A stretch of 36,723 bases of DNA, from NCBI GenBank assembly GCA_030448105.1, contig JAUJNP010000020.1, positions 1 to 36,723 of the forward strand. The letters run 5' to 3'. The position numbers and the translations under genes were made by a program. This DNA comes from Acidimicrobiales bacterium (GTDB lineage: Bacteria > Actinomycetota > Acidimicrobiia > Acidimicrobiales > Iamiaceae). This document shows, piece by piece, positions 1 to 8,207 of this stretch. Below the pieces are notes generated by a model. The model was not told the DNA's origin. It did no database searches and saw only the letters and a list, made by a program, of their open reading frames with translations. Each line of letters begins with the position of its first letter. Position 1 is the stretch's first letter.

Positions 1-1060
1 CCCCCAGCGTGTCACCCGGATCGGCGAAGCCGGCTCCGCCGGAGGCGGAGCAAAGAGTCACGGCGAGCAGCCGCAGCAGGTCGTGCTCGGTCTCGCACAC
101 CCGCCGACCGATGGCGGCCAGCTCGACCGATCTCGACAGCCCGCTGCGGTGGGCGCTGGTCTGCATGATGCAGATCACCCCCCAGCGCAACGTGCCCAGC
201 ACCTCCCACCAGTGCAGCGCCCGGTGGTCGACGGGCCGTCCCCCGGCGGCCTCGTAGGCGGTCAGCAGATCCTCGCGGTGGCCGAAGCCGCCGACCGGGA
301 GCGGCGCACCGAAGCGCCAGGCCCGCAGGCACAGCCAGGCCAGGTCCTCCACCGGGTCGCCCAGGTGGGCCAGCTCCCAGTCGAGCACGGCCCGCAGCCC
401 ATCGGGGCCGACCACCAGGTTGCCGTTGCGGAAGTCGCCGTGCACCACCACCGGTTCCCCGGGCGGGGGGCGGTTGGCGGCCAACCAGCGCAGGCCCAGC
501 TCGAAGGCGGGGTGGGGTTGGCCGAGCTGGCCGAGCAGCGTCCGGTGCTGGTCGACCGGGTCGGGGCGGGTCAGGCCGGGTATCGCCGCCGGCGGGATGC
601 CGTGCACGCCCGCCAGCGCCGCGCCGCACTGGGCGGCCAGGCCGGCGCGGGCCGCGGCGAGCTCGTCGCTGCGCAGGATGCGGCGGGCGATCGTCTCCCC
701 CCGGACCCGCAGGGTGACCACCCACGGGGCGCCGAGGCCGGCATCCTCGGCGCCGGCGCCGGTGCCGTCACCGTCGGCCACCACCTCGGGCACGGGCACA
801 CCGGCTACGGCCGCCGCCCGCAGGAGCGCCACCTCCATCGCCGACCCGCCCGCCGGCCGCATCCCGCCCGGCCGCTCCCGTTGGAGCACGAGCGGCCGCG
901 CCGCCCCGCCGGCCGGCACCGCCTCGAAGGCCCAGGTCTCGCGCGACGCCCCGCCCGACAACCGCTCGAGCCCGGCGACGGTCACCGGACCCAGGCGCGC
1001 CGCGAGGGCCGAGGCCAGAGCGGGCGCCAGGTCGGGAGCCAATCGGGCGGCGGTGCCCAT
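1..1060 (-). CDS. Phosphotransferase family protein (APH-like), 3' end cut by window edge
   Basis: An open frame of 353 codons runs from ATG at 1060 to the left edge without a stop, so the C-terminus is missing. It has the aminoglycoside/choline-kinase-like phosphotransferase fold. The catalytic loop VVHGDFRNGNLVV (about residues 210-222) carries the HGD-x4-N pattern, followed by the Mg-binding segment VLDWELAHLGDP. The N-terminal lobe shows LSGGASRETWAF as the nucleotide-binding loop. Members closest to this pattern are often annotated as ACAD10/11-like kinases, but the substrate cannot be read from the sequence. The start overlaps the stop of the upstream CNNM gene (TGATG), so the two are probably translationally coupled. 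An antibiotic-resistance role is not supported. Confidence 0.88.
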   Translation of the reverse strand, partial: MGTAARLAPDLAPALASALAARLGPVTVAGLERLSGGASRETWAFEAVPAGGAARPLVLQRERPGGMRPAGGSAMEVALLRAAAVAGVPVPEVVADGDGTGAGAEDAGLGAPWVVTLRVRGETIARRILRSDELAAARAGLAAQCGAALAGVHGIPPAAIPGLTRPDPVDQHRTLLGQLGQPHPAFELGLRWLAANRPPPGEPVVVHGDFRNGNLVVGPDGLRAVLDWELAHLGDPVEDLAWLCLRAWRFGAPLPVGGFGHREDLLTAYEAAGGRPVDHRALHWWEVLGTLRWGVICIMQTSAHRSGLSRSVELAAIGRRVCETEHDLLRLLAVTLCSASGGAGFADPGDTLG

Positions 1061-2187
1061 CAGCGAGCCGGTATCTGGGCGCCCACCGGGGCGTCCGGGG
1101 TCACCGGGTCAGCCGGGCTCACCGAGGCGTCCGGGCCCGGCCAGGCGTCATCGGGGTCCGACTCGTCGCGGATGTCACCGACCAGCGACTCGAGCACGTC
1201 CTCGAGGGTGACCATGCCGACGGTGCGGCGCTCGCCGTCGACCACCAGGGCCAGGTGGAGGCGGACCCGCTGCATGCGCAACAGGACCTGCTCCAGCGAC
1301 CAGTGCTCCTCGACCACCAACATCCGCCGCAGCCGGCGCAGGGGCACCGGGCGGCGCTGGGCCTCGGCGGGGAGCTGCAGGAGGTCCTTGACGTGCAGGA
1401 ACCCGAGCACGTCGTCGAGGCCGCGCCCCAACACGGGCAGCCGCGAGTGGCCCCGGTCGTTCACGAGCGCCTCCACCTCCGCCAGGGTGCTGCGCATCGA
1501 CACGGCCACGATCCGGTCCCGGGGGATCATCACCGTGCTCACCGGCCGGTCGGCGAACCCGAGCGCCCCCGAGAGCAGGTCGTGCTCGAACCCCTCGATC
1601 AGCCCCTCGTCGCGCGACGCCGCCAACATGGCCGTGAGCTCCTCGGCGGTGTGGGCGGCGACCAGCTCGTCACGGGGCTCCACGCCGAGCAGGCGGACGC
1701 CTCCGTTGGCGAGGGCGTTGAGCAGGCGGATCACGGGACGGAAGACGGCGACGTAGAGCCGGTTGGGGATGGCCAGCAGCAGCAGGGTGCGCTCGGGGCC
1801 GGCGATGGCGATGTTCTTCGGCACCATCTCGCCGATGACGAGGTGCAGGAACGACACGAGGGCGAGGGCGACCGCGAAGGCGAGGGCGTGGAGCGCGGCC
1901 TCGGGGAGGTGCAGGCCTCCGAGAGCCGACTCGAGCAGGTCGGCCACCGCCGGCTCACCCACGAAGCCGAGCCCGAGCGACGCCATGGTGATCCCGAGCT
2001 GGGCGCCGGCCAGCTGGAGCGAGAGCTCCCGCGTCGCCCCCAGGGCCACCTGGGCGGACCGCCGGCCCTCGGCCGCCAGCGGCTCCAGGCGCTCCCGCCG
2101 GCTGGTGATCACGGCGAACTCGACGGCGACGAAGAAGGCGTTGGCCAGCAGCAGCGCCACCGCCGCCAGCAGGTAAGGGATGTTCAC
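1060..2187 (-). CDS. CNNM/TlyC (hemolysin-C type) membrane protein, second copy
   Basis: This 375-residue protein has an N-terminal CNNM (DUF21) transmembrane domain of about 180 residues. Typical motifs are ANAFFVAVEFAVITSRR, LAGAQLGITMASLGLGFVGEP and GEMVPKNIA. A CBS pair follows (from about residue 200, with VSTVMIPRD, HSRLPV and MVTLEDVLESLVGDI). The short tail after the CBS pair lacks the full CorC_HlyC domain present in the upstream paralogue. Family members are linked to Mg2+/Co2+ transport; the hemolysin name is historical. I chose GTG at 2187 because the longer frame upstream has no membrane-protein character and the GTG overlaps the upstream stop as GTGA. Confidence 0.9.
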   Translation of the reverse strand: MNIPYLLAAVALLLANAFFVAVEFAVITSRRERLEPLAAEGRRSAQVALGATRELSLQLAGAQLGITMASLGLGFVGEPAVADLLESALGGLHLPEAALHALAFAVALALVSFLHLVIGEMVPKNIAIAGPERTLLLLAIPNRLYVAVFRPVIRLLNALANGGVRLLGVEPRDELVAAHTAEELTAMLAASRDEGLIEGFEHDLLSGALGFADRPVSTVMIPRDRIVAVSMRSTLAEVEALVNDRGHSRLPVLGRGLDDVLGFLHVKDLLQLPAEAQRRPVPLRRLRRMLVVEEHWSLEQVLLRMQRVRLHLALVVDGERRTVGMVTLEDVLESLVGDIRDESDPDDAWPGPDASVSPADPVTPDAPVGAQIPAR

Positions 2188-3554
2188 GGCGCCGCTGCCG
2201 CAACCGTGCCCGGGGGCGGGGTGACCCGTAGCTGGGCGATGCGGAGGTGATCCATCTCGGCCACCTCGAAGGTCCAGCCCTCCACCGTCACCCGCTCCGT
2301 GGCCTGGGGCAGGTGGCCCAGCCGCTCGAGCACGAAGCCCGCCAGCGTGTCGAAGGGGCCGTCGGGCATCTCGAACCCGCACGCCTCCCGCACCTCGTCG
2401 GCGTGGAGGGTGCCGGCCAGAGACCACGACCCGGTGCGCCTCTCGAAGCGGGCACCGGTGGTGGGCGGGTCGTACTCGTCGTCGATCTCGCCCACGATCT
2501 CCTCGAGCACATCCTCGAGGGTGATGATCCCCGAGGTCCCCCCGTACTCGTCGACCACGATGGCCATGTGCCCGCCGGTGCTGCGCAGCTCGCTGAACAG
2601 GTCCTCGAGGCGACGGGTCTCGGGCACCGCCACCGGCTCGCTCATGATGGTGGACACCGGGGTGGTGGCCCGCTCGCCGACGGGCACCCGGTAGGTGTCC
2701 TTCACGTGGACCACACCGATCACGTCGTCGATGTCGGCCCCGACCACCGGGAAGCGCGAGTGCCCCGTGCGCACCGCCGTGGCCACCAGGTCCGCCAAGG
2801 TGTCACCGCCGGCCACGCTCACCAGCTGCATCCGCGGCACGAGGGCGTCGGCTGCGGTCTTCTCCCCGAAGCGGATGGAGCGGTCGAGCAGCACCGCCCG
2901 GTCCTCCTGCAGGGTGCCCTCGGCGCCCGACGACCGGATGAGCACGGCCAGGTCCTGGAGGGAGCGCACCGAGGCCAGCTCCTCCTGCGGCTCTATCCCC
3001 AACGCCCGGACCAGGCGGTTGGCGGCGCCGTTGGAGACGCGGATGAAGGGCGACAGCACCATGCTGAAGATGCGCAGCGGTCCCGCCAGCCGCAGCGCGG
3101 CGGTGTCGGGCCGGGCCAGCACCAGGTTCTTCGGGATGAGCTCGCCCACCACCATGCTCAACGCGGTGGCCACGGTGAGGGCGATGGCCACCGACACCCC
3201 GGCGGCCGCCCGCTCCGACAGACGGCCCTCCAGCGCCGGTTCGATCAGGTGGGCGATGGCCGGCTCGGCCACGAAGCCGAGGACGAGCGAGACCACGGTG
3301 AGCCCGAGCTGGGCGCCGGAGAGGTGGAACGACAGGCGCCGGTGCACGGCGAGCGCGGTGCGGGCGGCCCGGCTGCCCCCGGCGGCGAGGGCGTCGAGGC
3401 GGCTTCGGTCGGTGGCGACCACCGCGAACTCGGCCGCCACGAAGAACGCGGTGGCGAGGATCAGCAACATGACGGCTGCGAGGCCGAGGGCGGTGCCTAT
3501 GGGTGCCGTCTCTTCATCGCCGGTATCGGCCTGCAGCGTAGCGACCAGGGCCAC
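2184..3554 (-). CDS. CNNM/TlyC (hemolysin-C type) membrane protein with CorC_HlyC domain
   Basis: 456 residues. The CNNM domain (about 20-200) has hydrophobic segments and the motifs TAFFVAAEFAVVATDRSR, LSGAQLGLTVVSLVLGFVAEP and GELIPKNLV. Two CBS domains follow, with ALVPRMQLV, HSRFPVVG and VVDEYGGTSGIITLEDVLEEIVGEI. A C-terminal CorC_HlyC domain ends near VAEMDHLRIAQLRV. The family is associated with Mg2+/divalent cation homeostasis at the plasma membrane. It is the first gene of a three-gene minus-strand unit with the shorter paralogue and a phosphotransferase. The start is GTG with no clear Shine-Dalgarno, so an internal start is possible. Confidence 0.92.
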   Translation of the reverse strand: MALVATLQADTGDEETAPIGTALGLAAVMLLILATAFFVAAEFAVVATDRSRLDALAAGGSRAARTALAVHRRLSFHLSGAQLGLTVVSLVLGFVAEPAIAHLIEPALEGRLSERAAAGVSVAIALTVATALSMVVGELIPKNLVLARPDTAALRLAGPLRIFSMVLSPFIRVSNGAANRLVRALGIEPQEELASVRSLQDLAVLIRSSGAEGTLQEDRAVLLDRSIRFGEKTAADALVPRMQLVSVAGGDTLADLVATAVRTGHSRFPVVGADIDDVIGVVHVKDTYRVPVGERATTPVSTIMSEPVAVPETRRLEDLFSELRSTGGHMAIVVDEYGGTSGIITLEDVLEEIVGEIDDEYDPPTTGARFERRTGSWSLAGTLHADEVREACGFEMPDGPFDTLAGFVLERLGHLPQATERVTVEGWTFEVAEMDHLRIAQLRVTPPPGTVAAAAP

Positions 3555-3732
3555 GATGGCGGGCGAGTGACGGCCACCCTCTTAGGAGCCGAGCCGATAG
3601 GCGAGGCGACCCACCCAGCACAGCGCTTGTTGCGGCGCAGCCGCACCGCTTGCCCGGACGACAGCTCGACCTTTCCGCGCACGTCCTGAGGTGAGGTGTC
3701 GCCCGCGCTGGCGGAGGGAACAAGGAAGCCGG

Positions 3733-4425
3733 ATGTCCACTTCCCCCGTCCGCACGAGGCCCGTCCGGCGGGCCCGTGCCCTGCTCGTGGCCCTGGTCGT
3801 CGTCGGGATGCTGCTACCGGGCTGCGAAGACGGTGATGGCGACGAGCAGACGGCCTCCTCCACCACCGAAGCCGAACGCTCCACGACCACCACCACCGAG
3901 CGCTCGGCCACCACTCGACCCGAGCCGACGACCACCCCGACGACCGCCGAGCCGATCGACCCCACCACGCCCCCTCCGGCCCGCCAGATCACCCCCGGCT
4001 ACGTCCAGCGGGTCCTCGTGCACCTCTACGGGCTCTACCGCAGCGCGATGCACGCCGCCAGGGCCGAGAACGCCCTGGGAGAGCGGTACCAGGCGACCAT
4101 GAGGATGGCGTTCACCGCCGAGGCGGCGGCCCGGGAGACGTCTGGGTTGCAGGGCTTCGGAGGCGCGGTGGTAGTCGCCCCCCGACCGGGGATGCCGAAG
4201 GTCAGGGTGCTGAAGGTCTTGTCGGCCAGCTCCACCTGCGTCTTCAGCAGCGTCCGCGTCGACCTCTCGCCGATGGTGACGAAGCCGGTCGCCGCGGTCC
4301 AGCCCTACTACGTTCGCCTCGTCGCCGAGAACGAGAACCGGGCGAACCACACGCCGTGGCTCATCGCCTACGCCAGCTTCACCCAGGATGGAAGCGTCCC
4401 AGAGGAATACGGATGTACCCCTTGA
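3733..4425 (+). CDS. Secreted lipoprotein, unknown function
   Basis: 230 residues. The N-terminus has an arginine-rich n-region, a hydrophobic core (ALLVALVVVGMLL) and a lipobox LLPGC, so it is predicted to be lipidated and anchored outside the membrane. A Thr/Glu/Ser/Pro-rich linker (about residues 36-85) acts as a spacer. It is followed by a compact globular domain of about 140 residues (YVQRVLVHLYGLYRSAM to the C-terminus) that I do not recognise. Two cysteines in this domain (SSTCVF and EYGCTP) could form a disulfide. The start ATG is preceded by AAGGA. Its 3' end overlaps the next secreted protein by 13 bp, so the two are probably one operon. Confidence 0.8.
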   Translation: MSTSPVRTRPVRRARALLVALVVVGMLLPGCEDGDGDEQTASSTTEAERSTTTTTERSATTRPEPTTTPTTAEPIDPTTPPPARQITPGYVQRVLVHLYGLYRSAMHAARAENALGERYQATMRMAFTAEAAARETSGLQGFGGAVVVAPRPGMPKVRVLKVLSASSTCVFSSVRVDLSPMVTKPVAAVQPYYVRLVAENENRANHTPWLIAYASFTQDGSVPEEYGCTP

Positions 4426-5288
4426 AGCCCTCATCCCGGTGGCTGCGATCCGTCATGATCCTGCTCGTCGCCACCGCCACCGTCAGCGCCGCGCTCGGCA
4501 CCTCCCAGGTCGCCTCCGGACAAGGCCCTGACGTCGGGCCGACGCCTCCCGGCAACGGGTACCAGGGTCAACAACAGTCGAACGGCTCCCAGGCGGGAAC
4601 CCAGCCGGCGGGCACGCCGACGGGTCCATCCGGGCCGCCGGTGTACTACGCGTGGGAGCTGGACTTCGTCGAGAAGCCGGGGTCTGGTCCCGACGGGCTG
4701 GGCGGAGGGTGCTGGGGGGTGACCACCGTGGGCGGGCCGCGCACCTCTCCCCCGCCGGCCGGCCAGAGCTACGAGGCGGCCGCCGCCGAAGCCGACTACT
4801 ACGGCAACAACGGCACCCTTTGGAAGACCTGCCCGGCCGCCGAAGCGTTCGACCTGGTGGCCTACGTCAACCAGTATTGGAGCGCGGTAGTCAAACCCCC
4901 GCCGCCCAGCCCGTTGCAGGTGAAGCCGGGCAAGATGCTGGTGGCCTTCACCGCCTACCTGGAGATCGGGGGCGACCCGAACCCGAGCTGGTCGCTCACC
5001 AACCCGATCGGCCCCACCATCACCATCCGAGCGACGCCCCGCTACGTCGTGTCCTGGGGCGACGGCGCCTCCCTGGAGACCGACTCGCAGGGCGTGCCCT
5101 ACCCCGGCGGACCGGGCGAGATCACCCACGCCTACCGCGACGACGGCAACAAGACGATCACCGTGCGGGCCTACTGGAGGGGGGAGTGGAGCGCAGGCGG
5201 CGACGGGGGTCAGCTCCCCGAGCTGCCGGTGCCCACCTCGAGCGACCTCAACCTCCCGGTCGAGTCGGCCGAGGCCGTCACCGACTGA
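4413..5288 (+). CDS. Secreted protein with PKD-like motif, unknown function
   Basis: 291 residues. The signal peptide covers about residues 1-35 (basic start, MILLVATATVSAALG core, cleavage near VASGQ). A Gly/Gln/Pro-rich linker follows, then a domain with paired cysteines (GGCWGV and WKTCPA). The C-terminal part holds YVVSWGDGA and GEITHAYRDDG, the WGDG...H-x-Y pattern of PKD-like beta-sandwich domains. No catalytic motif is visible. ATG 4413 was chosen because AGAGGA precedes it and the signal peptide starts directly after it. The gene begins inside the end of the lipoprotein gene. The pair may form a cell-surface complex; that is inference. Confidence 0.8.
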   Translation: MYPLKPSSRWLRSVMILLVATATVSAALGTSQVASGQGPDVGPTPPGNGYQGQQQSNGSQAGTQPAGTPTGPSGPPVYYAWELDFVEKPGSGPDGLGGGCWGVTTVGGPRTSPPPAGQSYEAAAAEADYYGNNGTLWKTCPAAEAFDLVAYVNQYWSAVVKPPPPSPLQVKPGKMLVAFTAYLEIGGDPNPSWSLTNPIGPTITIRATPRYVVSWGDGASLETDSQGVPYPGGPGEITHAYRDDGNKTITVRAYWRGEWSAGGDGGQLPELPVPTSSDLNLPVESAEAVTD

Positions 5289-5295
5289 CTCCCGT

Positions 5296-5301
5296 TAGCG
5301 T
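5296..5301 (+). promoter_or_regulatory. Candidate -10 box (TAGCGT) before the ThDP enzyme
   Basis: TAGCGT fits the actinobacterial TANNNT -10 pattern and lies 8 bases before ATG 5310. Transcription would therefore begin at or next to the start codon. No good -35 is visible, so this is tentative. Confidence 0.3.
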
Positions 5302-5309
5302 GGCCGGCC

Positions 5310-6959
5310 ATGGCGCTGGGCCGGGACGTCCTGCTCGACGTGCTGCGCACCGAGGGCGTCACCCACCTGTTCGGCAACCCCGGCAGCACGGAGCTTCCCC
5401 TCATCGATGCCCTGGCCGGCGTCGATGACCTCCACTACGTCCTGGCCCTCCAGGAGGCGACGGCGGTGGGCATCGCCGACGGCTACGCCCAGGTGACCGG
5501 GCGCCCGGCGTTCCTCAACCTGCACACCTCGGCCGGGTTGGGCAACGCCATCGGCAACCTCACCAACGCCCGGGCCAACGGCGCCCCCCTGGTGGTGACC
5601 GCCGGCCAGCAGGACGAACGTCACCTGGCCGCCGACCCCCTTCTGTCCGGTGACCTCGTGGCCCTGGCCCGGCCGGTGAGCAAGTGGGCCCATGAGGTGC
5701 GCACCCCCGACGAGCTCGCCACCATCCTGCGCCGGGCCTTCCGTGACGCGATGGCGCCGCCCACCGGACCGGTGTTCGTCTCGATCCGCATGGACCACCT
5801 GGAGCGGGAGGTGGCGACGCCGGTGCCGCCCCGCTCCCCGGTCGACCACCGGACGGTGGCGGCCGAGGTCGGCGGGCTGGCCTCCTTCCTGGCCGGGCCG
5901 GATCCCGGGTCGTTGGCCATCGTCGCCGGCGACGAGGTGGCCCGCTCGGGCGGGGTGGCGGACCTGGTGGAGGTGGCCGAGGCGCTGGGCGCGCCGGTCT
6001 ACGGCAGCCCGCTCCACGCCAGCGTGGTCTTCCCGACCACACACCCCCTCTGGCAGGGGATGCTGGCCCCCCACGCCGGCGCCATCCGCGAGACGCTCGG
6101 CCGGTTCGAGCGGGTGTTCCTGGTCGGCGGCCAGGCGTTCATGGTCTACCCGTGGGCCGAGGGCGCGCCGTTGCCCGAAGGGGTGGAGCTGGCCCACCTC
6201 TCCCCCGACCCGGCCCAGCCGGGTCGGGCCCACCCCGTGGCCCTCGGCGCGGTCGGCGACCCGGCGGCCACCCTCGCCGCCCTGCACCTGGAGCTGCACA
6301 GCCGGGGCCGCTTCACCCCGGGGGCCGGCGTTCTCGACGATGCTCGCTCCCGGCGCCGGGCGGACGACGCCGCCCGGGAGGAGACCGCCCTCGGCCGCTA
6401 CGGCCCCGCGCCGATGCACCCGATGGCCGCCGCCCACGCCCTCGTCCGGGCCCTGCCCGCGGGCACGCCGGTGGTGGACGAGGCCATCACCACCGGCGTC
6501 TACGTGCGCGGCTTCCACCGGGTCGAGAAGCCGGGCCGCTACCTGTTCTGCCGGGGAGGGGGGCTGGGCTGGGGGATGCCCGCCGCCCTCGGCGTGTCTC
6601 TCGCCCTCGACCGGGCGCCGGTGCTGTGCGTGGTGGGCGACGGCTCGGCCATGTACTCCCCCCAGGCCCTGTGGACCGCCGCCCGGGAGCGCCTGCCCGT
6701 GGTCTTCGCGGTGGTCGACAACGGTCAGTACCTGATCCTCAAGAACAACCTGAGGGGCATGGCCGCCACGTCGGTGGAGACGGGCCGGTTCGTAGCCATG
6801 GACCTCGACGACCCGGCCCTCGACTTCGTCGCCCTCGCCGCCGCCATGGGCGTGCCCGCCACCACCGTCGAGCACACCGCCGACATCCCGACCGCCGTCC
6901 GCTTCGCCCTCGCCTCGGGGCGGCCACACCTGCTGCACGTGCCCATCGCCGCCCGATGA
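5310..6959 (+). CDS. mdlC: Benzoylformate decarboxylase-like ThDP-dependent enzyme
   Basis: 549 residues, similar in length and along its whole sequence to benzoylformate decarboxylase (MdlC/BFD), which makes benzaldehyde and CO2. The N-terminal Pyr domain has FGNPGSTELP (Ser26), LALQEATAVGIADGYAQ (Glu49, ThDP activator) and NLHTSAGLGNAIG (His72, matching BFD His70). The C-terminal PP domain has YLFCRGGGLGWGMPAA and the ThDP/Mg motif GDGSAMYS...VVDNGQY. The BFD catalytic His281 position appears to be Tyr280 (FMVYPW), so true benzoylformate activity is uncertain; another 2-oxo acid decarboxylase or carboligase is possible. The last bases overlap the next ATPase gene (ATGA). Confidence 0.85.
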   Translation: MALGRDVLLDVLRTEGVTHLFGNPGSTELPLIDALAGVDDLHYVLALQEATAVGIADGYAQVTGRPAFLNLHTSAGLGNAIGNLTNARANGAPLVVTAGQQDERHLAADPLLSGDLVALARPVSKWAHEVRTPDELATILRRAFRDAMAPPTGPVFVSIRMDHLEREVATPVPPRSPVDHRTVAAEVGGLASFLAGPDPGSLAIVAGDEVARSGGVADLVEVAEALGAPVYGSPLHASVVFPTTHPLWQGMLAPHAGAIRETLGRFERVFLVGGQAFMVYPWAEGAPLPEGVELAHLSPDPAQPGRAHPVALGAVGDPAATLAALHLELHSRGRFTPGAGVLDDARSRRRADDAAREETALGRYGPAPMHPMAAAHALVRALPAGTPVVDEAITTGVYVRGFHRVEKPGRYLFCRGGGLGWGMPAALGVSLALDRAPVLCVVGDGSAMYSPQALWTAARERLPVVFAVVDNGQYLILKNNLRGMAATSVETGRFVAMDLDDPALDFVALAAAMGVPATTVEHTADIPTAVRFALASGRPHLLHVPIAAR

Positions 6960-7738
6960 CGCCGGCCCTGCGGCTGGCGTCGGTGTCGGTGGTGCGCGAC
7001 GGGCACCGCATCCTCGACTCGGTGGACTGGACGGTCCGCACCGGCGAGCGCTGGGCGGTGCTCGGGCCTAACGGTTGCGGCAAAACAACGCTGCTGCGGG
7101 TGGCGTCGTTGTACCTGCACCCCTCGACCGGGGAGGTCGAGGTGCTCGGTGAGCGGCTCGGCCGCCTCGACGTCCGCCGCCACCGCACCCGCATCGGCGT
7201 GGCCAGCCAGGCCTTCGCCGACCTGCTCCGCGCCGACCTCACGGCCGCAGAGGTGGTCCTCACCGCCAAGCACGCCGCCCTGGAGCCTTGGTGGCACACC
7301 TACGAACCGGCCGATCGCGAAGCAGCGGTCGCGCTTCTCGGCCGCATGGGTGTGGGCGCCCTCGCCGGCCGGCGCTTCGGCACCCTCTCCTCGGGTGAGC
7401 GCCAAAGGGTGCAGTTGGCCCGCACCCTCATGGCCGACCCCGAGCTGTTGCTGCTCGACGAGCCCACCGCGGGCCTCGACCTGGGCGGCCGCGAGGACCT
7501 GGTGCGTCGCCTCGGCGCCCTGGCCGGGGACCCCGGCACCCCGGCCACCGTGCTGGTGACCCACCACGTCGAGGAGATCCCACCGGGGTTCACGTGCGCC
7601 CTGCTGCTGCGGGCCGGTCGGGTGTTGGCCGCCGGACCGATCGAGACCACCCTCACCCCCGACACCCTCTCGGCCTGCTTCGGTGTGCCCCTGCAGCTGG
7701 AGGTGGCGGGCGGCCGCTACCGGGCTTGGGCCACCTGA
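6956..7738 (+). CDS. ABC transporter ATP-binding protein (orphan ATPase)
   Basis: 260 residues forming a complete ABC nucleotide-binding domain. Visible are Walker A GPNGCGKTT (residues 37-45), a Q-loop near GVASQAF, signature LSSGERQRVQLA (about 143), Walker B LLLLDEPTAGLD (about 163) and switch His in VTHHVEEIP. It ends with a short ACFGVPLQLE tail. The pattern resembles the YlmA/iron-complex-type ATPases. No permease or binding protein lies beside it, so the partner and substrate are unknown. ATG overlaps the upstream stop by 4 bp, implying coupled translation with the ThDP enzyme. Its 3' end overlaps the convergent SRPBCC gene by 22 bp. Confidence 0.88.
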   Translation: MTPALRLASVSVVRDGHRILDSVDWTVRTGERWAVLGPNGCGKTTLLRVASLYLHPSTGEVEVLGERLGRLDVRRHRTRIGVASQAFADLLRADLTAAEVVLTAKHAALEPWWHTYEPADREAAVALLGRMGVGALAGRRFGTLSSGERQRVQLARTLMADPELLLLDEPTAGLDLGGREDLVRRLGALAGDPGTPATVLVTHHVEEIPPGFTCALLLRAGRVLAAGPIETTLTPDTLSACFGVPLQLEVAGGRYRAWAT

Positions 7739-8163
7739 GCCCGCAGCCGGTCCCGCGACCGGGTGATCTCGTCACCGAGGAGACGTTCGAGCACCGGCAC
7801 CCAAAGGGACCCGCCGTAGTGGAGGTGCATGGTGAGGCGGCTGCCATCGCGGGAGGGCTCCACCGATGCCCGCAGCACCCAGGGGGAGTGCGACCGGCCG
7901 TCGCGCTCCCGGCGCTCGAAGGCCACCGATCGGGGCGGGTCGTGCTCGGTCCGCACCATGCGCAGGCGCTTCGAGCGGGCGAGGGGCCCGAGGCGACCGC
8001 GCAGGTCGACCGTCCAGGCCGGGCCGGCGTCGGCCGGCGCCGCCTCCGCGACCTCGGCCCGCGCCACGATGTCGAGCCAGGCCGGGTAGCGGGACAGGTC
8101 GTCGACGTGGGCGAAGAGCACCGCCGGCTCGCAGGGTGCGTCGAGCTCGGCCCGCACGTCCAT
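7717..8163 (-). CDS. SRPBCC family protein (polyketide cyclase/START-like)
   Basis: 148 residues, the size of a single SRPBCC lipid-binding domain. The start MDVRAELDAPCEPAVLFAHV and DLSRYPAWLDIV match the first strand and helix pair (coenzyme Q-binding/polyketide cyclase group). It ends with the long C-terminal helix LERLLGDEITRSRDRL. It probably binds a hydrophobic ligand; no catalytic residues can be assigned. It lies 44 bp downstream of the M23 peptidase gene and could be the last gene of that transcript. Its 3' end overlaps the convergent ABC ATPase gene. Confidence 0.82.
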   Translation of the reverse strand: MDVRAELDAPCEPAVLFAHVDDLSRYPAWLDIVARAEVAEAAPADAGPAWTVDLRGRLGPLARSKRLRMVRTEHDPPRSVAFERRERDGRSHSPWVLRASVEPSRDGSRLTMHLHYGGSLWVPVLERLLGDEITRSRDRLRAQVAQAR

Positions 8164-8207
8164 GGGCCAAGTGTGGCCGATGCGGCAGGCGGTGACGTCC
8201 GGTGCCT

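Noticed and set aside
1..1060. Aminoglycoside resistance gene
   Set aside because: The family is broad; only the general kinase motifs are seen and the context is not resistance-related.
1255..3689. Long open frames on the plus strand opposite the CNNM genes
   Set aside because: They arise from GC-rich third positions; the peptides are His/Gly/Arg/Glu-rich with no motifs, while the minus strand shows clear families.
5295..6938. 547-codon frame on the minus strand opposite the ThDP enzyme
   Set aside because: Shadow of a gene with strong conserved motifs; no domain of its own.
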